Assembly: GCF_003352465.1 (NCBI RefSeq)
Contig: NZ_CP031153.1
Location: 2,718,987 to 2,782,986 of the forward strand
Length of the DNA: 64,000 nucleotides
Source: Kordia sp. SMS9
Lineage (GTDB): Bacteria; Bacteroidota; Bacteroidia; Flavobacteriales; Flavobacteriaceae
Direction of reading: 5' to 3'
Shown: in pieces, positions 52,696 to 62,103 of the stretch
How the letters are laid out: each line of letters opens with the position of its first letter
Position numbering within the stretch: position 1 is the first letter of the stretch
Notes under the pieces: model-generated
Told to the model about the DNA's origin: nothing
Seen by the model: the letters and a program-made list of their open reading frames with translations, nothing else
Databases searched by the model: none
Position numbers and translations under genes: made by a program

Positions 52696-54986
52696 GAATT
52701 ATAAAATTAAGCTTTGTCCTTCTCTTATGCATGATTTGGATTTTTGTAACCAACTATAAATATTTTCCAATAAACAGTATAGGTTCGTTACTATCGTTCA
52801 AATCTGGAGTTATCGGAATTGATAACAACGAAGACATTACCTCTCTAAAACTATACAACAAGGATTTAGAAATTAAAGTAGACTCATTTGGGATTCCATA
52901 TATCTATGCAAAAAATAATGAAGATGTTGCTTTTGGATTGGGCTATATGCATGCCAAAGATCGTTACTTTCAAATGGAATTAATGGCCAAATTAGTGCAA
53001 GGAGAACTCTCTGAAATGATTGGAGTGCGAGGAATCAGATCTGATAAATTGTGGAAACCATATGAATTTAAAAGAAAATCCCAAGAGATTCTAGAAGAAT
53101 ACAAACGACAAAGTACAGACGTATATACCTATTTAAATAGTTATGCTTTGGGAATCAATACGTATCTAAAAGAAAACAAAATAAACGATCCTTTATATAC
53201 CATTTTTGGACTTGAACCTCAACCTTGGAAACCTGAATATTCTATTTTGGCAACATGGTATATGAGTAGAAACTTGGCGTATTTTGATTACCATGTAGAG
53301 CGACAGGAATTGTTAGATAAATTACCTCAAGAACTGTTACATATCTTATACCCTAAAAGTCCAAAAGATTTAAAAACCATCTTATCCTCTCAAATTGATA
53401 CGACTCAAATACACGAGCAACCAGTAACGAATGTATCTGTTAACAGCAAAGCTAAAAGCTCACCGTTTGTTACCGGAATTGGAAGTAATAACTGGGTGGT
53501 AAATAGCAAGAAGTCAAAAGGCGATGCGGCACTGATAGCCAATGATCCACACATGCGATTAACATTTCCAGCATCGTTTTATGAAGTTGGTTTACATGGC
53601 GGTCAAATACAAGTATATGGGTATAGTATTCCAGGAACTCCTTTGGTAGTTAGTGGACATAATGAGAAAATAGCTTGGGGAATAACCAATGGAGAATGGG
53701 ACATGACTGATCGTTATTTGTTGCAAACAGAAAAAGATAGCTTATATTTCTACAGAGGGAATTGGATTCCTTTTGAAGAAAAAGAATATCATATTGATGT
53801 AAGAGGTCGTTCAAAAATTACTTTCAAAGTTCAAAAAACCGTTCATGGTTTTGTAAAAAAAGAGGGCGATGTTTCCTATGCCCAATATTGGCATCCAGAA
53901 CAAAAAAGTCATTCTATTGGTGCTGTGTATAATGCAATGAGAGCAAATAACTGGAAAGATTTCACCACTGCTCTAAAAGACTATGACTATCCTCCTCAGA
54001 ATTTTATATATGCAGATATTTATGATACAATAGGAATCATTACAGCGGGGAAATTACCAATAAGACCTCAAGGTTTTGAAGGAGGTTTGCTAGATGGAAC
54101 AAAAGAGCCACTAAAGCTTGAGTTTTCAAATCAATTAGTATACGAAGAAAACCCAACATCAAATTATCTTTTTTCTGCCAATCAACAACCAATCCAAAAT
54201 GATAAATATTATGGCGCACACTGGCATAAAAATGACTACAGAGTAAATCGTATTGATCGTATTTTACAAGAGAATGACAACTGGAACCTTTCTAGCATGA
54301 AAGAAATGCAATTGGATGAAGTAGATATTTCATATTATCATGCCAAGGAAGTTTTTAAAGAGGTCACTTTTGACAAAAAATATCAATACATTATGGATGT
54401 ATTTGAAGATTGGAATGCAGATATGACCTACGATTCTAGAAATGCATTCATTTATGATATTTTTAGACAACATGTAGAAAAAGAGTCGAAAGAATATGCA
54501 AACTCTGTGCTACATGTGAGGCAGGCACCTTCCATGAAATCCTTTTTAAATTATATAAACGCTGGAGTTGGAAATAAACAGCCTAAAAAAGAACAACTAC
54601 TGTCCCGTATTTTAATAAGAACAGATTCAATGATCTTAGCCAAAAAAAATCTTGAATCAATTGAAAAATATAAAAATGGATTCTTCGTATTTAACGCTTC
54701 ATTCTTACCCGGTTTTGGAAAAAAAATGCCATTTCAAGGGGGAAACAAAAATACTATCAGCTTAAATGAAGGAGTAGCTAACCCAGTTTTTCGATCTGTT
54801 TATGAAATGAAAAAAAACAACATAAAAGGGTATAGCATACTCGCTGGAGGACAAAGTGGCAAAATGAATTCTCCAAATTACGAAGATCAACTTCTTCATT
54901 GGGAAAAAGGAAAATTCAAAGAAACACAATTTTCCAAAGATCCAAATCAACTTAAAAATATCATGTATACCATTCGATCCAAATGA
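52692..54986 (+). CDS. Ntn-hydrolase acylase (PvdQ/penicillin acylase family)
   Basis: 764 residues. An N-terminal hydrophobic segment (IKLSFVLLLCMIWIFV) targets the periplasm. The alpha-chain part has DSFGIPYIYAKNNEDVAFGL and MHAKDRYFQMELMAK. Auto-cleavage frees nucleophile S265 in TGIGSNNWVVNSKKSKG, and NDPHMRL and SANQQPIQNDKY follow in the beta chain with the oxyanion Asn. Family members remove acyl side chains from amides; PvdQ does this to pyoverdine precursors in the periplasm. Coupling with the exporter (ATGA overlap) supports deacylation of an exported N-acyl peptide. Confidence 0.92.
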   Translation: MRIIKLSFVLLLCMIWIFVTNYKYFPINSIGSLLSFKSGVIGIDNNEDITSLKLYNKDLEIKVDSFGIPYIYAKNNEDVAFGLGYMHAKDRYFQMELMAKLVQGELSEMIGVRGIRSDKLWKPYEFKRKSQEILEEYKRQSTDVYTYLNSYALGINTYLKENKINDPLYTIFGLEPQPWKPEYSILATWYMSRNLAYFDYHVERQELLDKLPQELLHILYPKSPKDLKTILSSQIDTTQIHEQPVTNVSVNSKAKSSPFVTGIGSNNWVVNSKKSKGDAALIANDPHMRLTFPASFYEVGLHGGQIQVYGYSIPGTPLVVSGHNEKIAWGITNGEWDMTDRYLLQTEKDSLYFYRGNWIPFEEKEYHIDVRGRSKITFKVQKTVHGFVKKEGDVSYAQYWHPEQKSHSIGAVYNAMRANNWKDFTTALKDYDYPPQNFIYADIYDTIGIITAGKLPIRPQGFEGGLLDGTKEPLKLEFSNQLVYEENPTSNYLFSANQQPIQNDKYYGAHWHKNDYRVNRIDRILQENDNWNLSSMKEMQLDEVDISYYHAKEVFKEVTFDKKYQYIMDVFEDWNADMTYDSRNAFIYDIFRQHVEKESKEYANSVLHVRQAPSMKSFLNYINAGVGNKQPKKEQLLSRILIRTDSMILAKKNLESIEKYKNGFFVFNASFLPGFGKKMPFQGGNKNTISLNEGVANPVFRSVYEMKKNNIKGYSILAGGQSGKMNSPNYEDQLLHWEKGKFKETQFSKDPNQLKNIMYTIRSK

Positions 54987-55348
54987 TGAAATTAATAAAA
55001 GAATATCTGCTATATTTTATGGCAGTATTACCTCAGATTTTCCTAGAAGACTATTATATAATCCTCCTAGCAACAGTGAGTATTGGGTTTATAGCGGGCT
55101 ATTTAATTCAGTCTAAGAAAGTATTTCTTAAAATGATGATTATACAGCTAATCGTTATTTCTATACTCTTTTATCTACATCATGATCGAATAGCGTATAT
55201 AGAAACTATTTTGCAAAATCTCGGTTTGAGTTTGATATTAATTCCAGTAATTTTTATTGTATTCAATACATTGAATATAGCCATTCTATTCTTTTTTGGA
55301 TACAAAATTCAAGATCTGATTGCAAGCAACCATATTCAACAAGAATGA
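54983..55348 (+). CDS. Small multi-pass membrane protein
   Basis: 121 residues with three or four hydrophobic helices (YLLYFMAVLPQIFL, IILLATVSIGFIAGYLI, MMIIQLIVISILFYL, LSLILIPVIFIVFNTLNIAI). I do not recognise it. It overlaps the acylase stop and the next start by ATGA, so it is tightly coupled to export and maturation. It could be a transporter accessory or immunity protein, which is a guess. Confidence 0.7.
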   Translation: MMKLIKEYLLYFMAVLPQIFLEDYYIILLATVSIGFIAGYLIQSKKVFLKMMIIQLIVISILFYLHHDRIAYIETILQNLGLSLILIPVIFIVFNTLNIAILFFFGYKIQDLIASNHIQQE

Positions 55349-55574
55349 CAATAATCACGTTCCCGTTTGCAAGAGGAAACAAACATTCTTTTGATTTTCT
55401 TATCCCATTACTTGAAGAAAAAGTATCCTTAAAAAGTAATAGAAAATCTAGGGAGAAGAGCCAAAGGGATAGAACCTTTGATCATTACATTAGAAGAAGT
55501 AGAATGGGTATTAATCATAATGTAAAAAATGGTAGCACTACATCTCTTTGAAAAAAAAAGACAATTCCTAATAT
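55345..55574 (+). pseudogene. Decayed type II thioesterase
   Basis: The first frame (ATG at 55345) reads ITFPFARGNKHSFDFLIPLL, the start of TEII proteins. Just after, one base extra in an A5 run near 55431-55435 shifts the frame. The continuation VIENLGRRAKGIEPLIITLEE, like the GRGxRxxEPL segment of TEII, is in the next frame and ends at TAA near 55532. The same frame then reads MVALHLFEKKRQFLIYEY, like the helix after GHSMG, but the GxSxG nucleophile segment is missing. So it is at least one frameshift plus an internal deletion. TEII enzymes clear misprimed carrier domains; this copy cannot. Confidence 0.75.
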
Positions 55575-57743
55575 ATGAATATTAAAACAGGAACTACATT
55601 AAAGCGGAAATTTAACCATCTGTCAAAATATATATCTAGAAAATTCTCCAAACAGGAAACTCTCACTGTTTTTGGAGACAATGAAGAAACTATCAATGCT
55701 ATTTATGTATTAAACTTGGATCATCAGAAGAAGAGATGGACCAATATGCTGAAAGAGGTAAAGTATCAAAAAGTGAAAGGTATGAAAAATCTAAGCCATT
55801 TCACGCAAAGAATCTCCGCAATCAATGGATCTAAAATGGATCTGGATCAAGTAGATGCTTCTCAGATTTTACAAGAATATTCTTTAAAAGAGTACTATCA
55901 TGTAGATCCAGACCCAAGGTTACTCTCAATACTTAGATCCAAAAATCTAAAACTAAACTTGACGCGACCAGAAACAGCTATTGGACTTTCACATATTAAA
56001 ATGTGGAGAAAGATAGTCGAAGAAAATAGTGCATACGCTTTAATTTTAGAAGATGATATCTTCTTTGAAAAAGACTTTGCAAAGGTCTTAAATCAAGTCT
56101 GGAGAGAATTACCACAGAATTCAAATAAGCCAGTATTCGATTTCTTATACTTGTCCTATGAGGAAGTAAAAACAGGAATGGTTAAGGATAATTATTCACA
56201 AAATTTAGTACAACCACACAAAGGATTATGGTGGTTTTCTGGTTATGTTTTGTCTTTAGAAGGAGCTCAAAAGTTACTTGCTCAATTACCCATTCGGAGT
56301 CCGGTAGATGTTTGGATCAACTTTATTTTTTCCAAACTCAATGTCTATGCTGTCAAAAAACCCATTATCAATCAGCGAGAAGATATTGACTCAGATAACG
56401 TTTATTCAATTCTAACAATGCTTAACCAAACGAATGACAGGTTTGATAAGAAAAAAGGAAAAACTCCTGTTTTTGTTGTGGCAGAAAGCAGTACTTCCTC
56501 AATCCTATTAGGTGAAGTATTGAAAATTCTAGGATACCGATGCTGTATGAATACGTATGGAGATTTTACAGAAGATGTAAACAAATCAATTGAAAGAGGT
56601 AACCCTTTACAATTTGAAGCTTTTTGTGGATTTGAAGAGATTCTTAAGAAACCTGAAGCACTGAAAAAATTACCATCCAATTCAGTATTCATAGTTGTCA
56701 AAGACGCAACTGAAAAGGTTGAAACTACTCAGAATTACTTATTTCAAGAGGTTGTAAAATCCATATCAGAAATTAAACAAAACAGGTGTATGATGCTAGA
56801 CATGCATACATTAAACGACTGGCAAGAAATCTGTGAATTCTTAAATTGTGAAACACCAAGCTTCCCACTTCCGAAGTCCGAGTTGCTTCAAAAGAGTATA
56901 GATACCGAGCTGCTCAATTTAAAAGAAGTAACATTAGTTCCAGTTCAAGCTAGAGATTATACAGAAATAAAGTTTGATTTGTCACCATGGATCATACCTT
57001 TTAACAAACGCCACTATGTAAAAAAAAGAGAATATCCATTAAAAAATGCTCGATTAGTAGGGAAGTATACGAAAATTTTAGAAGATGATTTTTCTTCATT
57101 TAATGAATCAATCTGGACTAAACTTGAAGATACCTTCAAAGGAAATCTGTGTTTATTTTCAAAAGATAATTTTTTACTAGAAGAAAAAGCAGGTTGTAGC
57201 TTTGTTCTAAAAGAAGAAAAAACAGCTCATCGGGAATTTACTTCTGCTTCTATTGTGACACAAAATAACTATAGATACGGAAGATTTGAAGTTGAAATGA
57301 AACCAGCAAAAGGCAGTGGAATCGTTTCTGCCTTTTTCCTATTTAGATACAATCCCTGGCAAGAAATAGATGTTGAGTTTTTAGGAGATGACACTACGAA
57401 AGTGATGTTTAATATTTATTACAATCCCGGAGTTGATGGAGTTATGTATAACTATGGAAACAAAGCAGCACCTATAAAAATTGATCTTGGTTTTGATGCG
57501 TCTTTAGCGTATCATACATACAGTATAGAATGGGAACCTCATGAAGTAAGGTTTTATGTTGACACCGTTCTTGTTCATGTGCGAAGCACGTGGATGCCAA
57601 GTTTGATTCCAGATTTACCATTGCAATTTTATTTCAATATATGGGCACCAGAAAATAAAGATTTTGCGGGACCTTTGGCGAATAAGAGTTTACCGAAAAG
57701 TTCCTATGTGAGAAATGTAAAAATGTATTCATGGTCTCACTAA
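55575..57743 (+). CDS. Fusion of GT25-type glycosyltransferase and GH16-type glycosidase
   Basis: 722 residues. Residues 40-260 match glycosyltransferase family 25 (INAIYVLNLDHQKKRW, TRPETAIGLSHIKMWRK, YALILEDDIFFEKDF with the acidic metal motif, WWFSGYVLSLEGAQKLL). Residues about 290-490 are an unassigned linker domain, TPVFVVAESSTSSILLGEV at its start, loosely sulfotransferase-like. Residues about 500-722 are a GH16 jelly roll with the catalytic WQEIDVEFLGDD (E-I-D-V-E) near 610. No signal peptide is apparent, so a secreted role is unclear. A building and a cleaving domain in one chain is unusual. It is the last gene of the plus-strand run. Confidence 0.85.
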   Translation: MNIKTGTTLKRKFNHLSKYISRKFSKQETLTVFGDNEETINAIYVLNLDHQKKRWTNMLKEVKYQKVKGMKNLSHFTQRISAINGSKMDLDQVDASQILQEYSLKEYYHVDPDPRLLSILRSKNLKLNLTRPETAIGLSHIKMWRKIVEENSAYALILEDDIFFEKDFAKVLNQVWRELPQNSNKPVFDFLYLSYEEVKTGMVKDNYSQNLVQPHKGLWWFSGYVLSLEGAQKLLAQLPIRSPVDVWINFIFSKLNVYAVKKPIINQREDIDSDNVYSILTMLNQTNDRFDKKKGKTPVFVVAESSTSSILLGEVLKILGYRCCMNTYGDFTEDVNKSIERGNPLQFEAFCGFEEILKKPEALKKLPSNSVFIVVKDATEKVETTQNYLFQEVVKSISEIKQNRCMMLDMHTLNDWQEICEFLNCETPSFPLPKSELLQKSIDTELLNLKEVTLVPVQARDYTEIKFDLSPWIIPFNKRHYVKKREYPLKNARLVGKYTKILEDDFSSFNESIWTKLEDTFKGNLCLFSKDNFLLEEKAGCSFVLKEEKTAHREFTSASIVTQNNYRYGRFEVEMKPAKGSGIVSAFFLFRYNPWQEIDVEFLGDDTTKVMFNIYYNPGVDGVMYNYGNKAAPIKIDLGFDASLAYHTYSIEWEPHEVRFYVDTVLVHVRSTWMPSLIPDLPLQFYFNIWAPENKDFAGPLANKSLPKSSYVRNVKMYSWSH

Positions 57744-57886
57744 AATAAATCGTAAAGCTTTATAAATCAGCATCAAAAGAATAAAATTTTTTTCAACTTT
57801 TTAAATTCGCCACATAGATATAAAAAACAATAGTCGATATTTAGTTGCAAAAACACACAATATGTAGGTAAAAATTCTTTCAAAAA

Positions 57887-57919
57887 TTGACAACAAATCG
57901 AATGGATATGTTATATTTC
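57887..57919 (+). promoter_or_regulatory. Weak promoter-like pair upstream of the receptor gene
   Basis: TTG (57887-57889) and TATATTTC (57912-57919) are separated by 22 bases, longer than the usual 19-21, and the last base is off consensus. They lie in the 268-base gap before 58012. No other convincing promoter is seen there. Confidence 0.3.
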
Positions 57920-58011
57920 AGGAATTATAAAATTGTAAACAAAACACTTTTATACTTCCAAAAATAAGAGTGAAATAAATTGGATAGAAATAATTTTTTA
58001 AATAAATAAAA

Positions 58012-60414
58012 ATGAAGAAATTAATAACCTTATTGTCACTATTAGTAACTATTTCTTTTTATGCTCAAAATGCTGAGGTAAAAGGACAAATAAAAGATGA
58101 TCAAGGAAATGAAATTGCTTTCGCAAACATTGTCTTTAAAAATAAAAAAGATTCACTAAAAGTTTTTGGAACTATTGGAGGTGAAGATGGAAAATTTAAA
58201 TTAAAAATTCCTAGAGCAATCTACACAGTGGAAGTCTCTATTGTTGGCGTAAAACCTAAGCTAATTACTTTAGACGCTAGTCAAAAAAGGAAAATAGATA
58301 TGGGTATTATTGAAATATCTTCCTCCGTTGCGTTGGATGCGGTCGTCGTAAAAAGTAATCCTTCGAGTTATAAAATTGACTTAGAGAAGAAAGTTTATGA
58401 TGTATCAAAGGATATTACCGCAAGAGGTGGAACGCTGGCTGAAGTTATGCAAAACTTACCATCTGTTCAAGTTGAACCCGATTTAAGTATAAGCATTCGA
58501 GGAGATTCTAATGTTCGTATTTTGGTAGATGGTCGCCCCAATGGTTTAGCTTCTACAGCAAATTTATTTTCAACCATTCCAGCTAGTTCTATAGAACGCG
58601 TTGAAGTCATTACAAACCCATCTTCTAGGTATGCAGCTCAAGGATCTGCAGGAATTATTAATATCGTTCTTAAAAAAGGAAAGAAAAAACAATTAAGTAC
58701 AAGTTTGGAAGTATTTACAGGATATCGCTTAAATGTTGGAACCAATGTGAATGTCTCTCAAACGGGAGAAACAGGATCATGGTATTTGAATGGAGGTGTT
58801 GGATATTCAGAACCAAAAGCCATTAATAATATTTCTTTGATCGATTTGGTGAATACCTCAGAAACTAGTGATCAAGAATCTGACAGAATTCGTAATCAAA
58901 GCTATTATTTGTTCAATGTAGGTGGACGCAAAAACTTCAATGAAAAGACAAGCTTAGTTGCGAGTGCAACTTTTAGGCAAGCGGGATCTGACAACTTTAA
59001 CGAAACAACTTATAGAGATTTTACCAATAATAATTTGTCTAACAGTTCTCTTAGAGATGAGGATGAAGAAGAGGACAATACATTTGTTCAAGGAAGTGTC
59101 ACTTTTGATCAGAAGTTTGCGAAAGAAGGTCACAAATTATCTATTAATACAAGTGCCGAATACACAAAATTAAAAGAAGACGCAGCTATTTCTTCTTCAG
59201 ATATATTTCCTGTACAACAAAATTTAGATACAGATATAACTGGCAACGATGAAGAGATGAGTCGTTATGTGATTTCTATGGACTACATATTACCGCTGGA
59301 GAAAAATGTAACCTTCGAGCTGGGCTATCGCAGTGATCTTACCCGAATTGAAAATGATTTTTCAGTAGAAAGAAGCACTTCCCAAGGAGATGCATTTATC
59401 ATTCCTGAATTTACAGACCAGACCAAATACACGGAAAACGTGCATGCATTCTATAGTCAGATCTCTAAAAAATACAAAAAGCTTGCTTTCAAATTGGGGT
59501 TGAGAGCTGAAATTTCTGATATTGATATAACTTCTGCAAGAAACAATTTTAAAGATGCAAAAAATTACACAAATCTCTTCCCATCGGCATTTATCTCTTA
59601 CAATGTCAATGAGAAAAACGAATTACAGGTATCTGCTTCACGACGGGTAAACAGACCAAGAAGTTGGATGATTATTCCGTTTTCCACCTTTACTGATGAA
59701 CGTAATATTTTTGTGGGAAATCCCGATATCAATCCTTCCTTTATTGTTGCCACTGAGCTAAACTATATCTACAAAGCATCTAATAATTTAGGATTCTATC
59801 CTACAGTATTCTATAGAAAAACAAATGATGAAGTAGAGTTCTTTGTAGAACGACAACAGCTTACGATTGGAAATCAAACTCAAGATTTTTTTGCTTCCAC
59901 TATTGCTAACATTGGAGATTATACAGCTTACGGAGGAGAAATTGGTATGTGGCTTAAAGCTACTGAATGGTGGAATATGTGGACAGAAGTAATTTTTAAT
60001 GGATTCAGACAAAGAGGATCTTTTAGAGGCGCCAGTTTTGACGGAGATGGATTGCTATTTACAGCGCGATATAATGCTAATTTTACGCTTTTTAAGTCGA
60101 CGAAGTTTCAAATTCAAAGTTACTACAGAGGACCAATTGAAACAGGACAGTATAGAAGAAGAGGTTTTTATGCCGTGAACCTCGGCTTAAGTAGATCCTT
60201 ATTCGATGGAAAAGGGTCTATAGCTGTCAATGTAAGAGACTTGTTTAATTCAAATAAGCGATTGGTGATAACTTTTGGAACTGACTTCGAAAGAGACCTA
60301 GAATTACAGTATAGAGTTCGACAAATTAATGTTTCCTTTACTTACAGGTTTACTAAACAAAAAGGAAAAGGTAAAAAGGGAAATCAATATGATAGTTATG
60401 AAATAATCAATTAG
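58012..60414 (+). CDS. TonB-dependent-receptor-like outer-membrane beta-barrel protein
   Basis: 800 residues with a signal peptide (MKKLITLLSLLVTISFYAQN). The N-terminal CarboxypepD_reg domain (GQIKDDQGNEIAFANIVFKN) is followed by a plug domain (GGTLAEVMQNLPSVQVEPD, SISIRGDSNVRILVDGRP, IERVEVITNPSSRYAAQGSA, GIINIVLKKG) and a long barrel with alternating aromatic strands ending in VSFTYRF. This is the OMP_b-brl_3 subtype common in Flavobacteriia. It starts 268 bases after the peptide locus on the same strand. It may import or secrete the peptide or be unrelated. Confidence 0.88.
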   Translation: MKKLITLLSLLVTISFYAQNAEVKGQIKDDQGNEIAFANIVFKNKKDSLKVFGTIGGEDGKFKLKIPRAIYTVEVSIVGVKPKLITLDASQKRKIDMGIIEISSSVALDAVVVKSNPSSYKIDLEKKVYDVSKDITARGGTLAEVMQNLPSVQVEPDLSISIRGDSNVRILVDGRPNGLASTANLFSTIPASSIERVEVITNPSSRYAAQGSAGIINIVLKKGKKKQLSTSLEVFTGYRLNVGTNVNVSQTGETGSWYLNGGVGYSEPKAINNISLIDLVNTSETSDQESDRIRNQSYYLFNVGGRKNFNEKTSLVASATFRQAGSDNFNETTYRDFTNNNLSNSSLRDEDEEEDNTFVQGSVTFDQKFAKEGHKLSINTSAEYTKLKEDAAISSSDIFPVQQNLDTDITGNDEEMSRYVISMDYILPLEKNVTFELGYRSDLTRIENDFSVERSTSQGDAFIIPEFTDQTKYTENVHAFYSQISKKYKKLAFKLGLRAEISDIDITSARNNFKDAKNYTNLFPSAFISYNVNEKNELQVSASRRVNRPRSWMIIPFSTFTDERNIFVGNPDINPSFIVATELNYIYKASNNLGFYPTVFYRKTNDEVEFFVERQQLTIGNQTQDFFASTIANIGDYTAYGGEIGMWLKATEWWNMWTEVIFNGFRQRGSFRGASFDGDGLLFTARYNANFTLFKSTKFQIQSYYRGPIETGQYRRRGFYAVNLGLSRSLFDGKGSIAVNVRDLFNSNKRLVITFGTDFERDLELQYRVRQINVSFTYRFTKQKGKGKKGNQYDSYEIIN

Positions 60415-60594
60415 ATCGAATCTTGTTCATTACATTACAGTTTTGTAGAGAAAAACACCCGAATTTAATTCGAGTATTTAGGTATAAAAAATATCCATCT
60501 TTTAGCCAAATATTTTCAGTATCTTCAAATCGTTTGTGCATACAATCTAAATAACATTACACAAACACAAAACAGTTTCCAACTAAAAAGGTTC

Positions 60595-61965
60595 TTACGA
60601 ATTCCCTTTTCGTTGCGTTTTTTTAGAATTTCGTATCCGAGTTTTTGAAAACTCATTCACGTTAATACGATATACTTTTCTGGAAGGTTTGCTGTAAAAA
60701 CCATCTTGAATATTTCCGCCAATAAAGTACAAACTGTCGTTGTAATAAAATAGTGTAGCCGATTCCACATCAAGATCAATAAAGTATTCATTGAGTTGTT
60801 TTGTAGTGACATTATAGGTAGATATCCTTTGGTCATTATACAAATAAATGGTGTTTCCATTGTTGGCAATGGCAGGTCGTTCCATTCCTTTAAACAATTT
60901 ACCTTCTACATGCCATTTTCCGGTCTTTAAATTAAAAGATTCAATCGTATTCAAAGGTCGTTTATTAAATCCGCCCATCAAATAAATCACATCATTAATC
61001 AACACGCCGTTAGTTTCTTTTGCGGTGGGCATTTCGCCTAATTTATACCACAAACCAGAGATCATATTATAAAAATGAATGTCTTTTGTGTATTCTTTCT
61101 TGCCTCTTTTAGTAATCTTTTTAATACCACCTATTAAAATCAAATAATCACCGTACAAAAAAGAAGCAAAATTTACGGCTTGGTGTGGATTTGGCGTATC
61201 TTCTTTGATGACTTTCGATTTGAGATTGTAAATTTCAATCACATCATCCAAGTATACATTATTTCCCGCGATTCGTTTCCCACCTAGTACATAAATTTCA
61301 TCCTTATAAATGTGTAAATTGTGCGCAGCTCTTTCTCTAAATTCCAAATCGGAAGTTGTCCAAGCATCTTGTTCAATATCATACATCATCATTGCGCCTG
61401 AAACATTTTCAATAGAACCTGAAACAAAATCCATTTGACTCATAAGGTTGTCAAATGTTGGTTCAATAAACTTATCATTTGTGGCGCGAATCGCTGCTTT
61501 TGAGCGATCTACTTTTTCAGAGTTTTCGCCACCAATAACATATATTTTTCCATTATGAATACCAGAAGCAAAGCCATACAAACCTTTCTCTAAAGATGCA
61601 CTTTCAGTATATTTAATCTTCGCTTGCAGTTTCTTTTTGGAGTCAATTTGAACTTCTTTTAACTCCGTATTTTCAGGAACTAAGTAAATCATCAGCTTTT
61701 CGTTCGGTGTTTTCGGAATTTGTACTTTTTGAGTACTATATCCTACATGAGAAACGAACATAAAATTCGTTTGATCGTTTGTTACGTCAAGTTTCAATTC
61801 AAATGCTCCTTTAGCATTCGTTACTGAGAGCACTTTTTCATCTACAGAAATATGCGCAGCCACAATCGCTTCTTTTGTTTCCGCATCCAACACAACACCT
61901 TCTATTTGTTGCGCAAAAACACCCAACGAAAGAAAACTTAGTAACAACATGATTCGTATTCTCAT
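60595..61965 (-). CDS. CarboxypepD_reg plus Kelch-repeat exported protein
   Basis: 456 residues with signal peptide (MRIRIMLLLSFLSLGVFAQQ). Residues 20-110 are a carboxypeptidase-regulatory domain (GVVLDAETKEAIVAAHISVD, KGAFELKL). From about 130 onward there are five or six Kelch blades, each with a GG pair and a Y/W pattern: GKIYVIGGENSEK, DEIYVLGGKRIAG, YLILIGGIKKIT, DVIYLMGGFNKRP and DSLYFIGGNIQDGF. Such beta-propellers bind partners or sugars; the function is unknown. It is convergent with the receptor gene; only a weak imperfect hairpin (60454-60478) lies between them. Confidence 0.88.
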   Translation of the reverse strand: MRIRIMLLLSFLSLGVFAQQIEGVVLDAETKEAIVAAHISVDEKVLSVTNAKGAFELKLDVTNDQTNFMFVSHVGYSTQKVQIPKTPNEKLMIYLVPENTELKEVQIDSKKKLQAKIKYTESASLEKGLYGFASGIHNGKIYVIGGENSEKVDRSKAAIRATNDKFIEPTFDNLMSQMDFVSGSIENVSGAMMMYDIEQDAWTTSDLEFRERAAHNLHIYKDEIYVLGGKRIAGNNVYLDDVIEIYNLKSKVIKEDTPNPHQAVNFASFLYGDYLILIGGIKKITKRGKKEYTKDIHFYNMISGLWYKLGEMPTAKETNGVLINDVIYLMGGFNKRPLNTIESFNLKTGKWHVEGKLFKGMERPAIANNGNTIYLYNDQRISTYNVTTKQLNEYFIDLDVESATLFYYNDSLYFIGGNIQDGFYSKPSRKVYRINVNEFSKTRIRNSKKTQRKGNS

Positions 61966-62103
61966 AGTTTGATAGTTAACAGAAATGATTCTTAAAACTG
62001 CTTTCTTATAAAAATACTGAAATTCTATTCCTTTATGAACGATTTGAATGGAATTCGATGGTTTTTAGCAAAAAGTTAACGTTCGGGTTACACGAAACTG
62101 TGT

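Larger units (their letters stand above)
8759..57743 (+). other. Nonribosomal peptide biosynthetic locus (extent)
   Basis: All genes between these positions lie on the plus strand. Five junctions are ATGA overlaps (9274, 43762, 52692, 54983, 55345), and most other gaps are below 35 bases. The larger gaps are 34899-34956, 35305-35452, 36020-36282, 39534-40022, 46973-47139 and 49972-50263. Boundaries are set by the NusG-like gene on the left and the GT25/GH16 gene on the right; the receptor at 58012 may or may not belong. The content is synthetases, precursor supply, tailoring, export and acylase. Confidence 0.75.

Noticed and set aside
9274..57743. Siderophore assignment based on the PvdE-, PvdQ- and PvdO-like genes
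   Set aside because: No ornithine or lysine hydroxylase, catechol synthesis or ferric reductase genes are visible, and the trio is also found in non-siderophore peptide maturation.
60454..60478. Terminator between the receptor and Kelch genes
   Set aside because: The stem is short with mismatches and the flanking T-run is weak, so I mention it only in the Kelch entry.
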